From Candidatus Poribacteria bacterium (GTDB taxonomy: Bacteria > Poribacteria > WGA-4E > WGA-3G), in assembly GCA_028820845.1 (NCBI GenBank), contig JAPPII010000124.1, forward strand, positions 62,001 to 126,000: a stretch of DNA of 64,000 nt. Direction: 5' to 3'. A program made the translations under genes and the position numbers. Of this stretch, positions 35,401 through 43,089 are shown piece after piece (position 1 is the stretch's first letter; each line of letters starts with the position of its first letter). The notes under the pieces are model-generated. The model was not told the DNA's origin. It saw only the letters and a list, made by a program, of their open reading frames with translations, and ran no database searches.

Positions 35401-36342
35401 GGAGCCTCTGTACGCCCAAGGTAGTGGGAGAATCTGCTCAAAGTCTTTTCCGTCAAACCGTAGGAGAAGGTTGTAGCCCCCGAACCAAAGATTTCCATCT
35501 TTATCTTCGGCTATTGCCTCAATTGCCCCCACAGCGCGAAGATTTGACGTATCGTAACGTACGAACCCGGAACTCACTGACATACGCGGTGTTTCAGCAT
35601 CTGTTTTACCACTTGCGTCATCCGTTAGGAGTTCACGTGTCAAGGGACCCTCTCGAAAACTCAGAATCACACCGGTTTGTTCTTTTTCACCTTCACTCCC
35701 ACCCAACCAGAGCGTCCCATCTTTACTTTCAAAGATCACGTTGATTGTCAGATCCGTTGAACGCAGCAAATCTTCGCCTACGATTTCGTTTGGCTGTGCT
35801 TGTGGTGGACGTTCGGCATCTGTGACGTATTTTGTCAATCGCTGATTTTCACCAACCCACACGTCACCGAGTTGATCGACAATCAATGAGTTCCCATTGC
35901 CAATCAGACTGATTGCGGTGCCGTCAAATCGACTTACGCGTCCTTCTCTTTCTGACGACATCCGCGTGAGGAACCAGATATGTCCCCACTTGTCTTCAGC
36001 GATTTGTCGCGTCCTTCCAAGCAACGCACCCAATTTCACTTTAGCGGAAGGTGCTTCATCCAGAGCGTTCAGGGAGCCTGCATAGGATTCAAAAGTGTTG
36101 CCATCAAATTGGCTTACGCCATTTTGGTCAGAACCGAACCAGAGAATACCACGACTGTCTTGAAAAATAACAGGGACGACAGGACCCACCAATCCATCGG
36201 CAACGGTATAGGTTTGCATCTGCTCAGCCTGTGTATCTGCACAGGTAAAAACAGCAACAAGGACTGTGCTAAAGATGAGGATGGCATTTTTTGCTGAATG
36301 CGGGTGAGCATATATCATGAGTCTGTTGTGAACCAGAAGCAT
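32434..36342 (-). CDS. Two-component-type beta-propeller sensor with SpoIIE/PP2C phosphatase output
   Basis: A 1,302-residue protein. A signal peptide or anchor (AILIFSTVLVAVFTCADTQA) leads into about 14 Reg_prop blades (for example DSRGILWFGSDQNGVSQFDG, EDKDGNLWFGGYNLLLRFDG and EDSSGNIWFATRGGGTVRYDG). A Y_Y_Y domain then ends near VKAFRENWDYTHRPAVVDF, followed by one transmembrane helix (TYLPTLIFLTVVFSLLGRLIV) and a coiled coil. The cytoplasmic PP2C SpoIIE domain includes QVGGDFYDYL, ADAAGKGLRGAMNAVL, IFHTDGLIEA and QYDDMTIVV. It is a hybrid-type sensor in which a Ser/Thr phosphatase replaces the usual histidine kinase. ATG 36318 is an alternative start; neither start has a clear ribosome site. 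Confidence 0.87.
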   Translation of the reverse strand: MLLVHNRLMIYAHPHSAKNAILIFSTVLVAVFTCADTQAEQMQTYTVADGLVGPVVPVIFQDSRGILWFGSDQNGVSQFDGNTFESYAGSLNALDEAPSAKVKLGALLGRTRQIAEDKWGHIWFLTRMSSEREGRVSRFDGTAISLIGNGNSLIVDQLGDVWVGENQRLTKYVTDAERPPQAQPNEIVGEDLLRSTDLTINVIFESKDGTLWLGGSEGEKEQTGVILSFREGPLTRELLTDDASGKTDAETPRMSVSSGFVRYDTSNLRAVGAIEAIAEDKDGNLWFGGYNLLLRFDGKDFEQILPLPWAYRGSNITTSLETTATRRFTKIRSDKKGRIWFSDEYTTRWWDGARLHTRANLSGFLEVEDATGHLWFANEYGPQRYDQDLQPISYTTSSSLENDNVHTIFEAMDGKLWFGHDNGVTAFDPRPVISTHAGIGTNRVRMIYEDSRGYLWFSIPGGVARYNPTADTEDITINSLRLGLTQDTSSSTQTNPTNRRQAGSGSRTEIIKMFEVNGHIWFVNFVDPRSRGRSRRYTFFRYANGKFDQVSISIQTRIGPGGEGATSDPEVLVSEGEHRWIAFGGNLFKADTSGLLRITNSGFQRIMFGTTSEIDHGEAAITALYRDSNKRLWVHFENGRVLRYPKNIDRLTSTTGGIKPEILPLKATTLLKSALGGKWFFNAVTGKLVLWSETELGAPLFLDGASSSAPLAVWKDPTQQNNEITFLFSDALRTYLGTQLITTKNIELAPVNASLISKDQTLWLATSRGAVRYDGNILTTYTTKDGFLVDNVRDVMEDSSGNIWFATRGGGTVRYDGETFYTLTTKDGLAHNNIWELYEFKDQEIWFATEGGATQYTPTRGGIPFCRLTALAADKTYTQLSSNLSLPARGTRNVIFDVQGISPLREGLSYQFRLLGLDNPKWTNVSAEMFSLLTTNPSVSSEEWINLATSESTDTQLMNSSGVKVALQNRNGILRIRYTGLKAGNYSFLVKAFRENWDYTHRPAVVDFNIQPPLWTRWRTYLPTLIFLTVVFSLLGRLIVNRRHTAQLRNEVRQREEAEMRRIRAELSEAQNIQMGLLPTEAPDTKGFDVAGMSVPATQVGGDFYDYLTVANGQTAIAVADAAGKGLRGAMNAVLTNGMLYEVSRFKSEADVILSDLNSGLAPRMYGPSFIALNLAILDENTRQIDYANGGQPYPVLKRGNDIIEIENSDLPLGSMRTVEYESATFDLSEGDILIFHTDGLIEALNQAEEMYGTDRLKESVARIPGGCSAAEVVEHLVVDVRNFVGEAEQYDDMTIVVIRIP

Positions 36343-36366
36343 TAATTCAAAGGCTGTGTCTAATGA

Positions 36367-37542
36367 TTAGTGCGCGAAATCGCGAATCCGGGAAATTGCT
36401 TCTTTGATAACCGAATCTGGATACGTAAGAGAGAGTCGGCAATAGCCTTCGCTCCACTGACCATATCCAAGGCCGGGTGTTACCACAACCCCGACTTCTT
36501 CAAGGAGTGCTGTCGCGAAGGCACGGCTTGAACCGTTGAAACGCGGTGGAACGGGTGCCCAAATATATATCGTCGCCTTCGGTTTTTCGATATCCCATCC
36601 ACTATCTGTCAGGGCGTCCACTACCATGTCGCGTCGCCTTTGGTAAACAGCGTTAATCGTAGGTGTAACTTCATCCGCTATTGAGAGTGCCTTCGCACCG
36701 GCAAATTGAAGGGCGCGGAGTGAACCGTTATCTATGTTATCTTTAACGGTTTTAACGGCACTGACAGCAGTTGGATTACCGACAACAAATCCCAATCGCC
36801 ATCCGGTCATATTAAATGCTTTGCTCAATGAGAAGAATTCAACGGCTACTTCAGCGGCACCCTCTACCTGCAAGATACTTGGTGACCGGTAACCGTCGTA
36901 GGTGTTTTCGCTATAGGCGTTGTCGTGTGCGATGAGAATGTTATTTTGCCGCCCGAATTCCACAGCACGCTCGAAAAAATCGAGATCGGCAGTTGCTGTC
37001 GTTGGGTTATTTGGATAATTAATCCAAAGGACTTTGGCGAGGCGTTTTATTTCATCAGGAATAGCGTCAAAGTCGACATAGAAATCGTTTTCTCGCAGCA
37101 GTGGCGCATAGTAAGTCGTCGCACTTGCGAAGACGTGTCCGATGTTATAGGTGGGATAGCCAGGACTTGCGGCGATGCCAATATCACCCGGATTCAGTAT
37201 GCCTAATGCCAGTTTAACAATAGCATCTTTACTTCCGAGCGTTATCGCAACCTGATCATCGGATAGCGGGACACCGTAGCGGTGTTGATAAAAATCGCAA
37301 ACCGCCTGCGGAAAATCGTCGACAGGATTGTCGCATCCATAACGGTGGCGGTCGGGGTCTTTTGGGTTTTGGATTGTATGGACGAGACTTTCGACGACTG
37401 GATCGGGAGTCGGGATATCCGGATCACCGATGCCGAGGCTAATGACATCAACACCTCGTGCCTGTGCCGCCTGCATTTTTTGACGTATATCCACGAAGAG
37501 ATAGGGTGGAAGTTTCTGTAACCTTTCTGCGATTGTAATCAA
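36367..37542 (-). CDS. dapL: LL-diaminopimelate aminotransferase
   Basis: Start chosen at TTG 37542 because AGGAG lies 8 bases upstream; this gives 391 residues. An ATG-type start upstream would add residues not seen in relatives. It is a fold-type I PLP aminotransferase: VISLGIGDPDIPTPD at the N-terminus, LGSKDAI, INYPNNPTTATAD, AHDNAYSENTYDG, and the PLP lysine in FFSLSKAFNMTGWRLGFVVGN. These fit DapL, which makes LL-diaminopimelate from tetrahydrodipicolinate in one step. The two dapB genes 4-6 kb upstream on the same strand support a role in diaminopimelate and lysine synthesis. A related class I aminotransferase cannot be excluded. Confidence 0.85.
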   Translation of the reverse strand: MITIAERLQKLPPYLFVDIRQKMQAAQARGVDVISLGIGDPDIPTPDPVVESLVHTIQNPKDPDRHRYGCDNPVDDFPQAVCDFYQHRYGVPLSDDQVAITLGSKDAIVKLALGILNPGDIGIAASPGYPTYNIGHVFASATTYYAPLLRENDFYVDFDAIPDEIKRLAKVLWINYPNNPTTATADLDFFERAVEFGRQNNILIAHDNAYSENTYDGYRSPSILQVEGAAEVAVEFFSLSKAFNMTGWRLGFVVGNPTAVSAVKTVKDNIDNGSLRALQFAGAKALSIADEVTPTINAVYQRRRDMVVDALTDSGWDIEKPKATIYIWAPVPPRFNGSSRAFATALLEEVGVVVTPGLGYGQWSEGYCRLSLTYPDSVIKEAISRIRDFAH

Positions 37543-37655
37543 AATTGTTCTCCTAATTCCATATTTTCGTAAACACACGCGATTTGGAATCGCGTGTGCA
37601 GATCATTTTAATAGTACCGTTGCGGTATCAAGAGCTGTAGGAGCAGTGAGGATTG

Positions 37656-38003
37656 TTAAAAAATCAGTACTAACACGGTGACAATACCAGTTGTGCAAAC
37701 AGTCCCAGCAGCTACAACTATACCTATAAACCGCTTTAACTCGGCTTCTGACCTATCTATCCTATTATTAAGGCGTGATTCAAGCTGCTTGAGCTGTCTC
37801 TCGATATTGCCAATTTTCTCGTTGATGTTTGATTCAAGTTGTTCAAAATCCTCCCCAATGGACTGCTGTATTATACTAAAAATCTCTTGATCCTGATTAG
37901 ATAGATCATCAGAATCTATTGTTTCAAAGTCCACATTTTCTGTATAACTCCTAACTTTCAACTTTAGCCATCCCGGAATTGGATAACTATCTATTTCCGC
38001 CAA
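37656..38003 (-). CDS. Small coiled-coil tail-anchored membrane protein
   Basis: 115 residues: an acidic N-terminal half, a heptad-rich segment (about 60-92, EKIGNIERQLKQLESRLNNRIDRSEAELK) and a C-terminal hydrophobic helix (IGIVVAAGTVCTTGIVTVLVLIF). The architecture suggests a tail-anchored protein. The family is not recognised. It overlaps the upstream 88-codon ORF by 13 bases, so the two are probably coupled. A protein of similar layout lies at 56805. Confidence 0.6.
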   Translation of the reverse strand: MAEIDSYPIPGWLKLKVRSYTENVDFETIDSDDLSNQDQEIFSIIQQSIGEDFEQLESNINEKIGNIERQLKQLESRLNNRIDRSEAELKRFIGIVVAAGTVCTTGIVTVLVLIF

Positions 38004-38257
38004 GATATGCTCTTCGGTCTTGCCTTGTTTTTTAGTTCCTCAAGCACTCTATTGAAGAGTGCCTCAGATCCAAGTCTATGGATTGCCGATAGGACGAGTC
38101 CAGCGAATGGTCCCCAAGGTCCAACACGCCCCACAAACCTATTCGCTAATCTGGATCTCAAAAAGGGCTCTATCCTCCCCATTGCTACAATCAACACCAG
38201 GGATAGGCTTCCTACTCTAGCAATTTTTTCTACGGCGCGGTTACCAAAATTAAACAT
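37991..38257 (-). CDS. Hypothetical small protein
   Basis: 88 residues, basic, with two moderately hydrophobic stretches (SLSLVLIVAMGRI and WGPFAGLVLSAIHRL). No recognised domain. It overlaps the following coiled-coil gene by 13 bases, and both lie between the PhyH-like gene and dapL, so they likely form a pair. Confidence 0.5.
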   Translation of the reverse strand: MFNFGNRAVEKIARVGSLSLVLIVAMGRIEPFLRSRLANRFVGRVGPWGPFAGLVLSAIHRLGSEALFNRVLEELKNKARPKSISWRK

Positions 38258-38272
38258 AGTTCCTCACTTCTG

Positions 38273-39016
38273 TTATTTAAGTTGAAGGATTGCCTGTTGG
38301 GTTTCGCTGAGGCTTTCCATAACGTTTGGACTAAAGTGCAAGCCTTGACCCCCCCAGTCTGGCATATAACCGATGCTGTAACAATAGTAAAGCGTCCGCC
38401 TCGGTTTACCAGAAACGTTGATAACAGACCCGTGGGTTAACGCCTCCGTGAAAATAATAGCATCGCCTGCCTTTGCGGGAATCGGGGTCAAGACAGGATT
38501 TTCATCTGGATGACTTCCCCAAGGCTTACGGAAATTGCTCTTATGTGCGCCGGGTATAACAGCAAAGCATCCGTCCTCCACATCACAATCCAGCATCGGA
38601 AAGACTGCCTTTGTTAGCGTAGACACCATCTCCCCGTTTCGGCAGTGGTACTGGCATTTTGGAATAATGGGTGTACCGTGCATGTGCAGCCCAGTATAGC
38701 CGCCTCCCCATCGGTAGATCGTGTAGGTGTGATTGAGTCGATAGGGACCGCCTGTTACGCCTTGGACAACATCAAGAACCTCTGGGATGTCAATGAGCCT
38801 GTTGAAGGTGCTGTCGGCTTCCAAAATATTGGAGATATAGAGCTCCTGCTCCGTGCGCTGCGTCCCCAGACACAGCGGCGGCGGATACGCCTCGGGCGGC
38901 ATATTTTCGTATTGGTCTAAAACCTCGTTGCAGGCATCAATGATTGTCTGTGGAACAACACCCTTTAGCACAATGAAACCCTGCAAGTCGAATAGATATT
39001 TTTGTTCGTCTGTCAT
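38273..39016 (-). CDS. PhyH-like oxygenase with unusual HxH metal motif
   Basis: A 247-residue protein of the phytanoyl-CoA dioxygenase superfamily. The proximal metal motif reads GLHMHG (H111, H113), where most members have H-x-D/E. The distal His is H195 in EALTHGSVINVSGKPRRTLYY, followed by the Arg expected to bind 2-oxoglutarate. GCFAVIPGAHKSNF is family-typical. The changed motif could still bind iron, or it could mark a different activity. Ribosome site AAGGAAAA, spaced 4-6 bases. Substrate unknown. Confidence 0.8.
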   Translation of the reverse strand: MTDEQKYLFDLQGFIVLKGVVPQTIIDACNEVLDQYENMPPEAYPPPLCLGTQRTEQELYISNILEADSTFNRLIDIPEVLDVVQGVTGGPYRLNHTYTIYRWGGGYTGLHMHGTPIIPKCQYHCRNGEMVSTLTKAVFPMLDCDVEDGCFAVIPGAHKSNFRKPWGSHPDENPVLTPIPAKAGDAIIFTEALTHGSVINVSGKPRRTLYYCYSIGYMPDWGGQGLHFSPNVMESLSETQQAILQLK

Positions 39017-39046
39017 AGTATTTTTCCTTTAAGGTGTTTTTAACGC

Positions 39047-41194
39047 TTACGGAACGGCTTCATATCTAAGGATTGTCCCGTTCTGCCCAACGACCCATCC
39101 GCTATTTGAATTACTGACGTAAATAGCCTTCAAATCTGTGCGTGTATCCGTACGTTGGGGTCTCCAATTCTGTCCACCGTCCTTTGTGTGTAGGACGAGT
39201 CCCTCTTTTCCGACAATCCAGCCTTTTGTTTCAGAGATAAAAAATACGTCGTCAAGGAAATTCGCAGTATGACTCTCTTGACGTTGCCACGTTTTTCCGC
39301 CATTATCCGTATGAAGGATCAATCCATCCATACCCAAACTGCGAAGATCCAATCCGACGACCCACCCCTTGTCTGCTGTGATGAAGGTAACGGCATCTAA
39401 CAAAAAGAATGAGTGGTTTCTGCTAATAGCGGCGGGATGCCAATGGTCACCACCGTCGAGCGTAGAAAGAATCGTGCCGCTCATCCCAACTGCCCAGCCG
39501 CGTTGTTTTGAGGTAAAATGAATGTCAAAAAGATTCCAGGTCGTTCCACTCTCTTGGCGTTGCCAGGTCTGTCCACCGTCGTCTGTATGAATAATTTCGC
39601 CGGCACTCCCAACACACCATCCTGTTTCTTCGTCCACAAAGAAGACGGCGAGTAATTCTTGCGTCGTTTGGCTCTCTTGGCGTTGCCAGAGGCTTCCACC
39701 GTTTGTGGTGTGCAAGACCACACCGGCTTCCGCAACCGCCCACCCTTTTTCTGGAGACACAAAATGCGTTGCACCGAAACATTCAGTGGTTCGGCTATCT
39801 TGTGCATCCCATACAGCCCCGCCATCTTCAGTGCGTAGGATCGCGCCGCGATCGCCTACAACGTACCCTTCTTTTGAAGAGACGGCGCAAACATCGACAA
39901 GGAGATGGCTCGGACTTGATTGCGATTCCCAAGTTATACCGCCGTTCCGGGTGTGTAGAATCGTGCCGTTTTCGCCGACAGCCCAACCGAGTCGTTTAGA
40001 GACAAAGTCAACGCCTAAAAGGACAGCATCGGCACTGTTGTGGAAACGCGGGCCGCCACGCTGGTGTTTCCATTTGCCTTTCCCGCCAGATGCCGTGTGG
40101 AGAATAACACCTAAGTCACCGACAATCCAGCCGTTTTGGGAGTCCGTAAAGTCGATGTCGTAGAGCGTAAAGGTGTGGAGCGGCTCATTGCCGAGATACT
40201 CCGGCTGCCCATAACTGCTTTTATGCCGTTGGTTGCTCCCGTCAGTGATGAATTCCCATGTCTGTCCGCTGTTAGTTGTTACAAAGACGCTCCGCCGATC
40301 ACCGACAATCCAGCCAGTTTGTTCGTCAATAAAGTGGAGGTTGAAGAGAGCCTGCGCTGTCGTAAACTGCTCTTCCCATGACTGCCCACCATCTGTTGTT
40401 CGGTAAATATAGCCTGGGTTTACGTTGTTCGAGGTTCGTGAATCTCCAATACTTGTTCCTGATGTTGGCGTATTGTAGGTGATAACCCATCCCAGATGTG
40501 CGTTCACGAAGTGAACTCCTTTCAAGGACTTTCTACCAAATATGCCTGCGTCAGCCTGCGTAAACGTCTTTCCGCCGTCGGTTGTTTTGAGCAATGTCCC
40601 CCAATCCCCGACGATCCAACCTGTAGTTTCACCTATAAAGATGTCGTGCAGGTTATTTTCCGTACCTGTTTTGATATGGGACCACGTCTTCCCGCCATTG
40701 GTCGTATGGATGACTGTTCCGCTTTCTCCAGTGCACCATCCCTCTAATGCAGAGCGAAAATAAACTTTGCGCAGCGGTTTATCGAAAACGCTACTGCTCT
40801 GCCTATGCCATGTTTGTCCACCATTGTTTGTGTGGATGATGAGGCTTTCAGCCTCTTCCGTAAAGTCTTGCCCCGGAATAATATCTACTGCATTGCCGAC
40901 TGCCCATCCTTGTGTTTCAGAGATGAAGTGAACGTCATATAGGTGTGAGCTCCAATCACCTTCCATAACGGTTTTCCACTCGTACTGGATTTGTCGTTTG
41001 GACGCACTGTTTTCACAACCGACTATAGATAGAATACCGATGAACAGCACGAGAAGATAATTCTTAGTTATCAGTAGCGGGTAGTCAGCTAATTTCTCTG
41101 GCAGTTGCCTATTGTTTGCATACCCCAAACATCTCTTTAACTGACAACTGATAACTGATAACTGAAAACCACTAAAAAAGGACTTCGCTAACAT
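39047..41194 (-). CDS. Ycf48-like (photosystem II assembly factor type) BNR propeller lipoprotein
   Basis: About 715 residues with at least ten repeats of the form GWAVG...GTILHT-x-x-GG-x-TW (for example GWCTGESGTVIHTTNGGKTW, GWVVGKEGLVLHTKDGGQNW), predicting one or two Ycf48-type propellers. A hydrophobic segment ends at the lipobox LSIVGC, so the mature protein is probably lipid-anchored. The true start is uncertain. The first 45 residues of the frame come from an ACTGATAACT inverted repeat between the genes. ATG 41194 has AAAGGA upstream but overlaps the end of dapB; a GTG at 41050 is possible. The protein is unlikely to relate to photosynthesis here. Confidence 0.75.
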   Translation of the reverse strand: MLAKSFFSGFQLSVISCQLKRCLGYANNRQLPEKLADYPLLITKNYLLVLFIGILSIVGCENSASKRQIQYEWKTVMEGDWSSHLYDVHFISETQGWAVGNAVDIIPGQDFTEEAESLIIHTNNGGQTWHRQSSSVFDKPLRKVYFRSALEGWCTGESGTVIHTTNGGKTWSHIKTGTENNLHDIFIGETTGWIVGDWGTLLKTTDGGKTFTQADAGIFGRKSLKGVHFVNAHLGWVITYNTPTSGTSIGDSRTSNNVNPGYIYRTTDGGQSWEEQFTTAQALFNLHFIDEQTGWIVGDRRSVFVTTNSGQTWEFITDGSNQRHKSSYGQPEYLGNEPLHTFTLYDIDFTDSQNGWIVGDLGVILHTASGGKGKWKHQRGGPRFHNSADAVLLGVDFVSKRLGWAVGENGTILHTRNGGITWESQSSPSHLLVDVCAVSSKEGYVVGDRGAILRTEDGGAVWDAQDSRTTECFGATHFVSPEKGWAVAEAGVVLHTTNGGSLWQRQESQTTQELLAVFFVDEETGWCVGSAGEIIHTDDGGQTWQRQESGTTWNLFDIHFTSKQRGWAVGMSGTILSTLDGGDHWHPAAISRNHSFFLLDAVTFITADKGWVVGLDLRSLGMDGLILHTDNGGKTWQRQESHTANFLDDVFFISETKGWIVGKEGLVLHTKDGGQNWRPQRTDTRTDLKAIYVSNSNSGWVVGQNGTILRYEAVP
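41065..41156. repeat. Inverted repeat AGTTATCAGT / ACTGATAACT
   Basis: 10-base arms at 41065-41074 and 41147-41156, with further ACTGATA units nearby. It falls where the N-terminus of the Ycf48-like frame would otherwise be read. Confidence 0.55.
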
Positions 41195-41969
41195 CGTGCA
41201 ATCCTTTGGGAGCGTTGACGACCCATCTCGCTGCGCGAATCGCACCTTTGGCGAATGCTTCCCGATTGTGGGAACGATGAATGATGTTTAATTGTTCACC
41301 CTCGGTTGCGAACAGGACAGTATGATCTCCGGCAATATCACCACCACGGACAGCGTGAGTACCAATTTCCTGTTGGGTCCGCGCGCCGACGATACCGTGG
41401 CGACCGTAGACCCCAATCTCTGCTAAATCACGCCCTAATGCTACAGCGACGGTCTCTGCTAAACGGAGGGCAGTGCCGCTGGGTGCATCTGTTTTGCGAT
41501 TATGATGTGTCTCGATCGTCTCAATATTGTAATCATCTCCGAGGGCTTTCGCAATTAATTCCGATGCTTGGATCATTACATTGACACCGAGGCTCATATT
41601 GGGTGCCATGACGCAGCGCGTCTGTGAGGCAAGCGTTTTAACGATAGTCAATTCATTGGTGCTGAAACCTGTTGTTCCAATAACCACCGCTTTATCAGCG
41701 TCAACAGCCTGTTGGAGATACTGTACAGTTGCTTCTGGCTTCGAGAATTCGATGATAACATCCGCGCTGTCAAGGACATCCTCAAGCTTACCTGTGACAG
41801 GTACCCCAATCTCGCCGATGCCTGCGACAACGCCAACATCACTTCCGATTTGTGGGTGTCCAGAATATTGAATCGCCCCAACAAGTTCCATATCAACCTG
41901 TTCGGCAATGCCTTGTGTAATACACCGACCCATGCGACCGCAGACACCGGTGATAACGACACGGATCAT
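41172..41969 (-). CDS. dapB: 4-hydroxy-tetrahydrodipicolinate reductase, copy 1
   Basis: Start ATG 41969 is supported by AAAGG and by the Rossmann motif beginning at VVITGVCGRMG; the frame extends upstream without support. 265 residues. IGTTGFS is the nicotinamide-side loop, and ETHHNRKTDAPSGTA carries the catalytic His pair and Lys; KGAIRAARWVVNAPKGLHDVSEVLF is the usual C-terminus. All key residues are present. A second, very similar dapB lies 231 bases upstream on the same strand. It supplies tetrahydrodipicolinate to DapL. Confidence 0.93.
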   Translation of the reverse strand: MIRVVITGVCGRMGRCITQGIAEQVDMELVGAIQYSGHPQIGSDVGVVAGIGEIGVPVTGKLEDVLDSADVIIEFSKPEATVQYLQQAVDADKAVVIGTTGFSTNELTIVKTLASQTRCVMAPNMSLGVNVMIQASELIAKALGDDYNIETIETHHNRKTDAPSGTALRLAETVAVALGRDLAEIGVYGRHGIVGARTQQEIGTHAVRGGDIAGDHTVLFATEGEQLNIIHRSHNREAFAKGAIRAARWVVNAPKGLHDVSEVLF

Positions 41970-42064
41970 GTTTTTACCTTTTATAGTAAAGCCGAAAAAT
42001 ATGTGGATACTTATAGCACAAACTTGCCTCGCAGTGAGAGTTTGTGTAAAGTGTGCACGCAAAC

Positions 42065-42168
42065 TATGGTAAACCAGAAAAATAAATGAACATTTTACCC
42101 CGGCCTGGTAGGTGCGGTTTCTAACCGCACCGGTCCTGAATGTCTAATTAATTCTAAGGTTTACCATA
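42065..42168. mobile_element. Possible miniature inverted-repeat element containing a family A palindrome
   Basis: 11-base perfect terminal inverted repeats TATGGTAAACC (42065-42075) and GGTTTACCATA (42158-42168) bound a 104-base segment with the family A palindrome (42107-42131, stem GGTGCGG/CCGCACC) inside. It lies between the two dapB copies. No target duplication was recognised. Confidence 0.45.
42107..42131. repeat. Family A palindromic repeat, GGTGCGG variant
   Basis: GGTAG lead with arms GGTGCGG / CCGCACC, a third stem version with compensating changes. The following sequence GAATGTCTAATTAATTCTAA matches that after the copy at 15895. Confidence 0.8.
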
Positions 42169-42200
42169 AATGAAGTTTAAGTATTTAAAACTGATAGGCA

Positions 42201-42998
42201 CTAAAAAAGGACTTCACTGATGTCGTGCAATCCTTTGGGAGCATTGACGATCCATCTGGCGGCGCGAATCGCACCTTTGGCAAATGCCTCTGGACTGTGT
42301 GCACGGTGGACAACACTTAATTGTTCACCCTCGGTTGCGAACAGGACAGTGTGATCCCCGGCAATGTCACCACCACGGACGGCGTGGATACCAATCTCTT
42401 GTTGTGTCCGCGCACCGACGATGCCGTGGCGACCGTAGACCCCTACTTCCGTTAAATCACGTCCTAACGCTGTAGCAACGGTTTCCGCTAAACGGAGGGC
42501 TGTGCCGCTCGGGGCATCTGCTTTGTGATTGTGATGTGCTTCTATCACCTCAATATTGTAATCGTCTCCGAGGGCTTTCGCAATTAATTCCAATGCTTGG
42601 ATCATCACATTAACACCAAGGCTCATGTTCGGAGCCATGACGCAGCGAATCTGGGACGCAAGCGCGTTGATAGTTGCGAGTTCATCGGGCGTGTAACCGG
42701 TTGTTGCAATGACCATCGCTTTATCAGCAGCGACGACTTGCCGGAGGTGTTGCACAGTCGCTCCTGGACTTGAGAACTCGATAACGACATCCGCACTTTC
42801 AATTACATCGTCAAGCTCACTTGTAATAGCGATGCCAGTTTCACTCATGCCTGCAACAACGCCAGCATCACTCCCGATTTGTGGGTGTTCAGGATATTCG
42901 ATTGCGCCAACAAGTTTCATATCCTCTTGTTGGGCAACACTTTGGATAATGAGCCGACCCATGCGACCGCATGCTCCATTAATAATTACACGAACCAT
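42201..42998 (-). CDS. dapB: 4-hydroxy-tetrahydrodipicolinate reductase, copy 2
   Basis: 265 residues, co-linear with copy 1. The Rossmann motif VIINGACGRMG and catalytic EAHHNHKADAPSGTA are intact; the nicotinamide loop reads IATTGY in place of IGTTGF. The C-terminal half is almost identical to copy 1, while the N-terminal half differs at many positions. Both copies therefore look functional, but cofactor handling may differ. They could be a recent tandem duplication under partial gene conversion. Confidence 0.92.
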   Translation of the reverse strand: MVRVIINGACGRMGRLIIQSVAQQEDMKLVGAIEYPEHPQIGSDAGVVAGMSETGIAITSELDDVIESADVVIEFSSPGATVQHLRQVVAADKAMVIATTGYTPDELATINALASQIRCVMAPNMSLGVNVMIQALELIAKALGDDYNIEVIEAHHNHKADAPSGTALRLAETVATALGRDLTEVGVYGRHGIVGARTQQEIGIHAVRGGDIAGDHTVLFATEGEQLSVVHRAHSPEAFAKGAIRAARWIVNAPKGLHDISEVLF

Positions 42999-43018
42999 TT
43001 ATTTTCCTCTGGTTATAA

Positions 43019-43061
43019 GTTATAAGTTAAGATGATTCCCAGAAGCCTCTTAACTTATAAC
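43019..43061. repeat. 13-bp inverted repeat GTTATAAGTTAAG / CTTAACTTATAAC
   Basis: Perfect arms with a 17-base loop, between the cytochrome and dapB genes. AT-rich; similar TTATAA / AACTGATA-type strings recur in other intergenic spaces. Confidence 0.6.
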
Positions 43062-43089
43062 TAACGACTTACAACTAACCCCTATTTTT

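Noticed and set aside
39047-41245. Use of the ATG at 41245 for the Ycf48-like gene
   Set aside because: It overlaps dapB by 74 bases and the added N-terminus is repeat-derived; the start was moved to 41194 with stated doubt.
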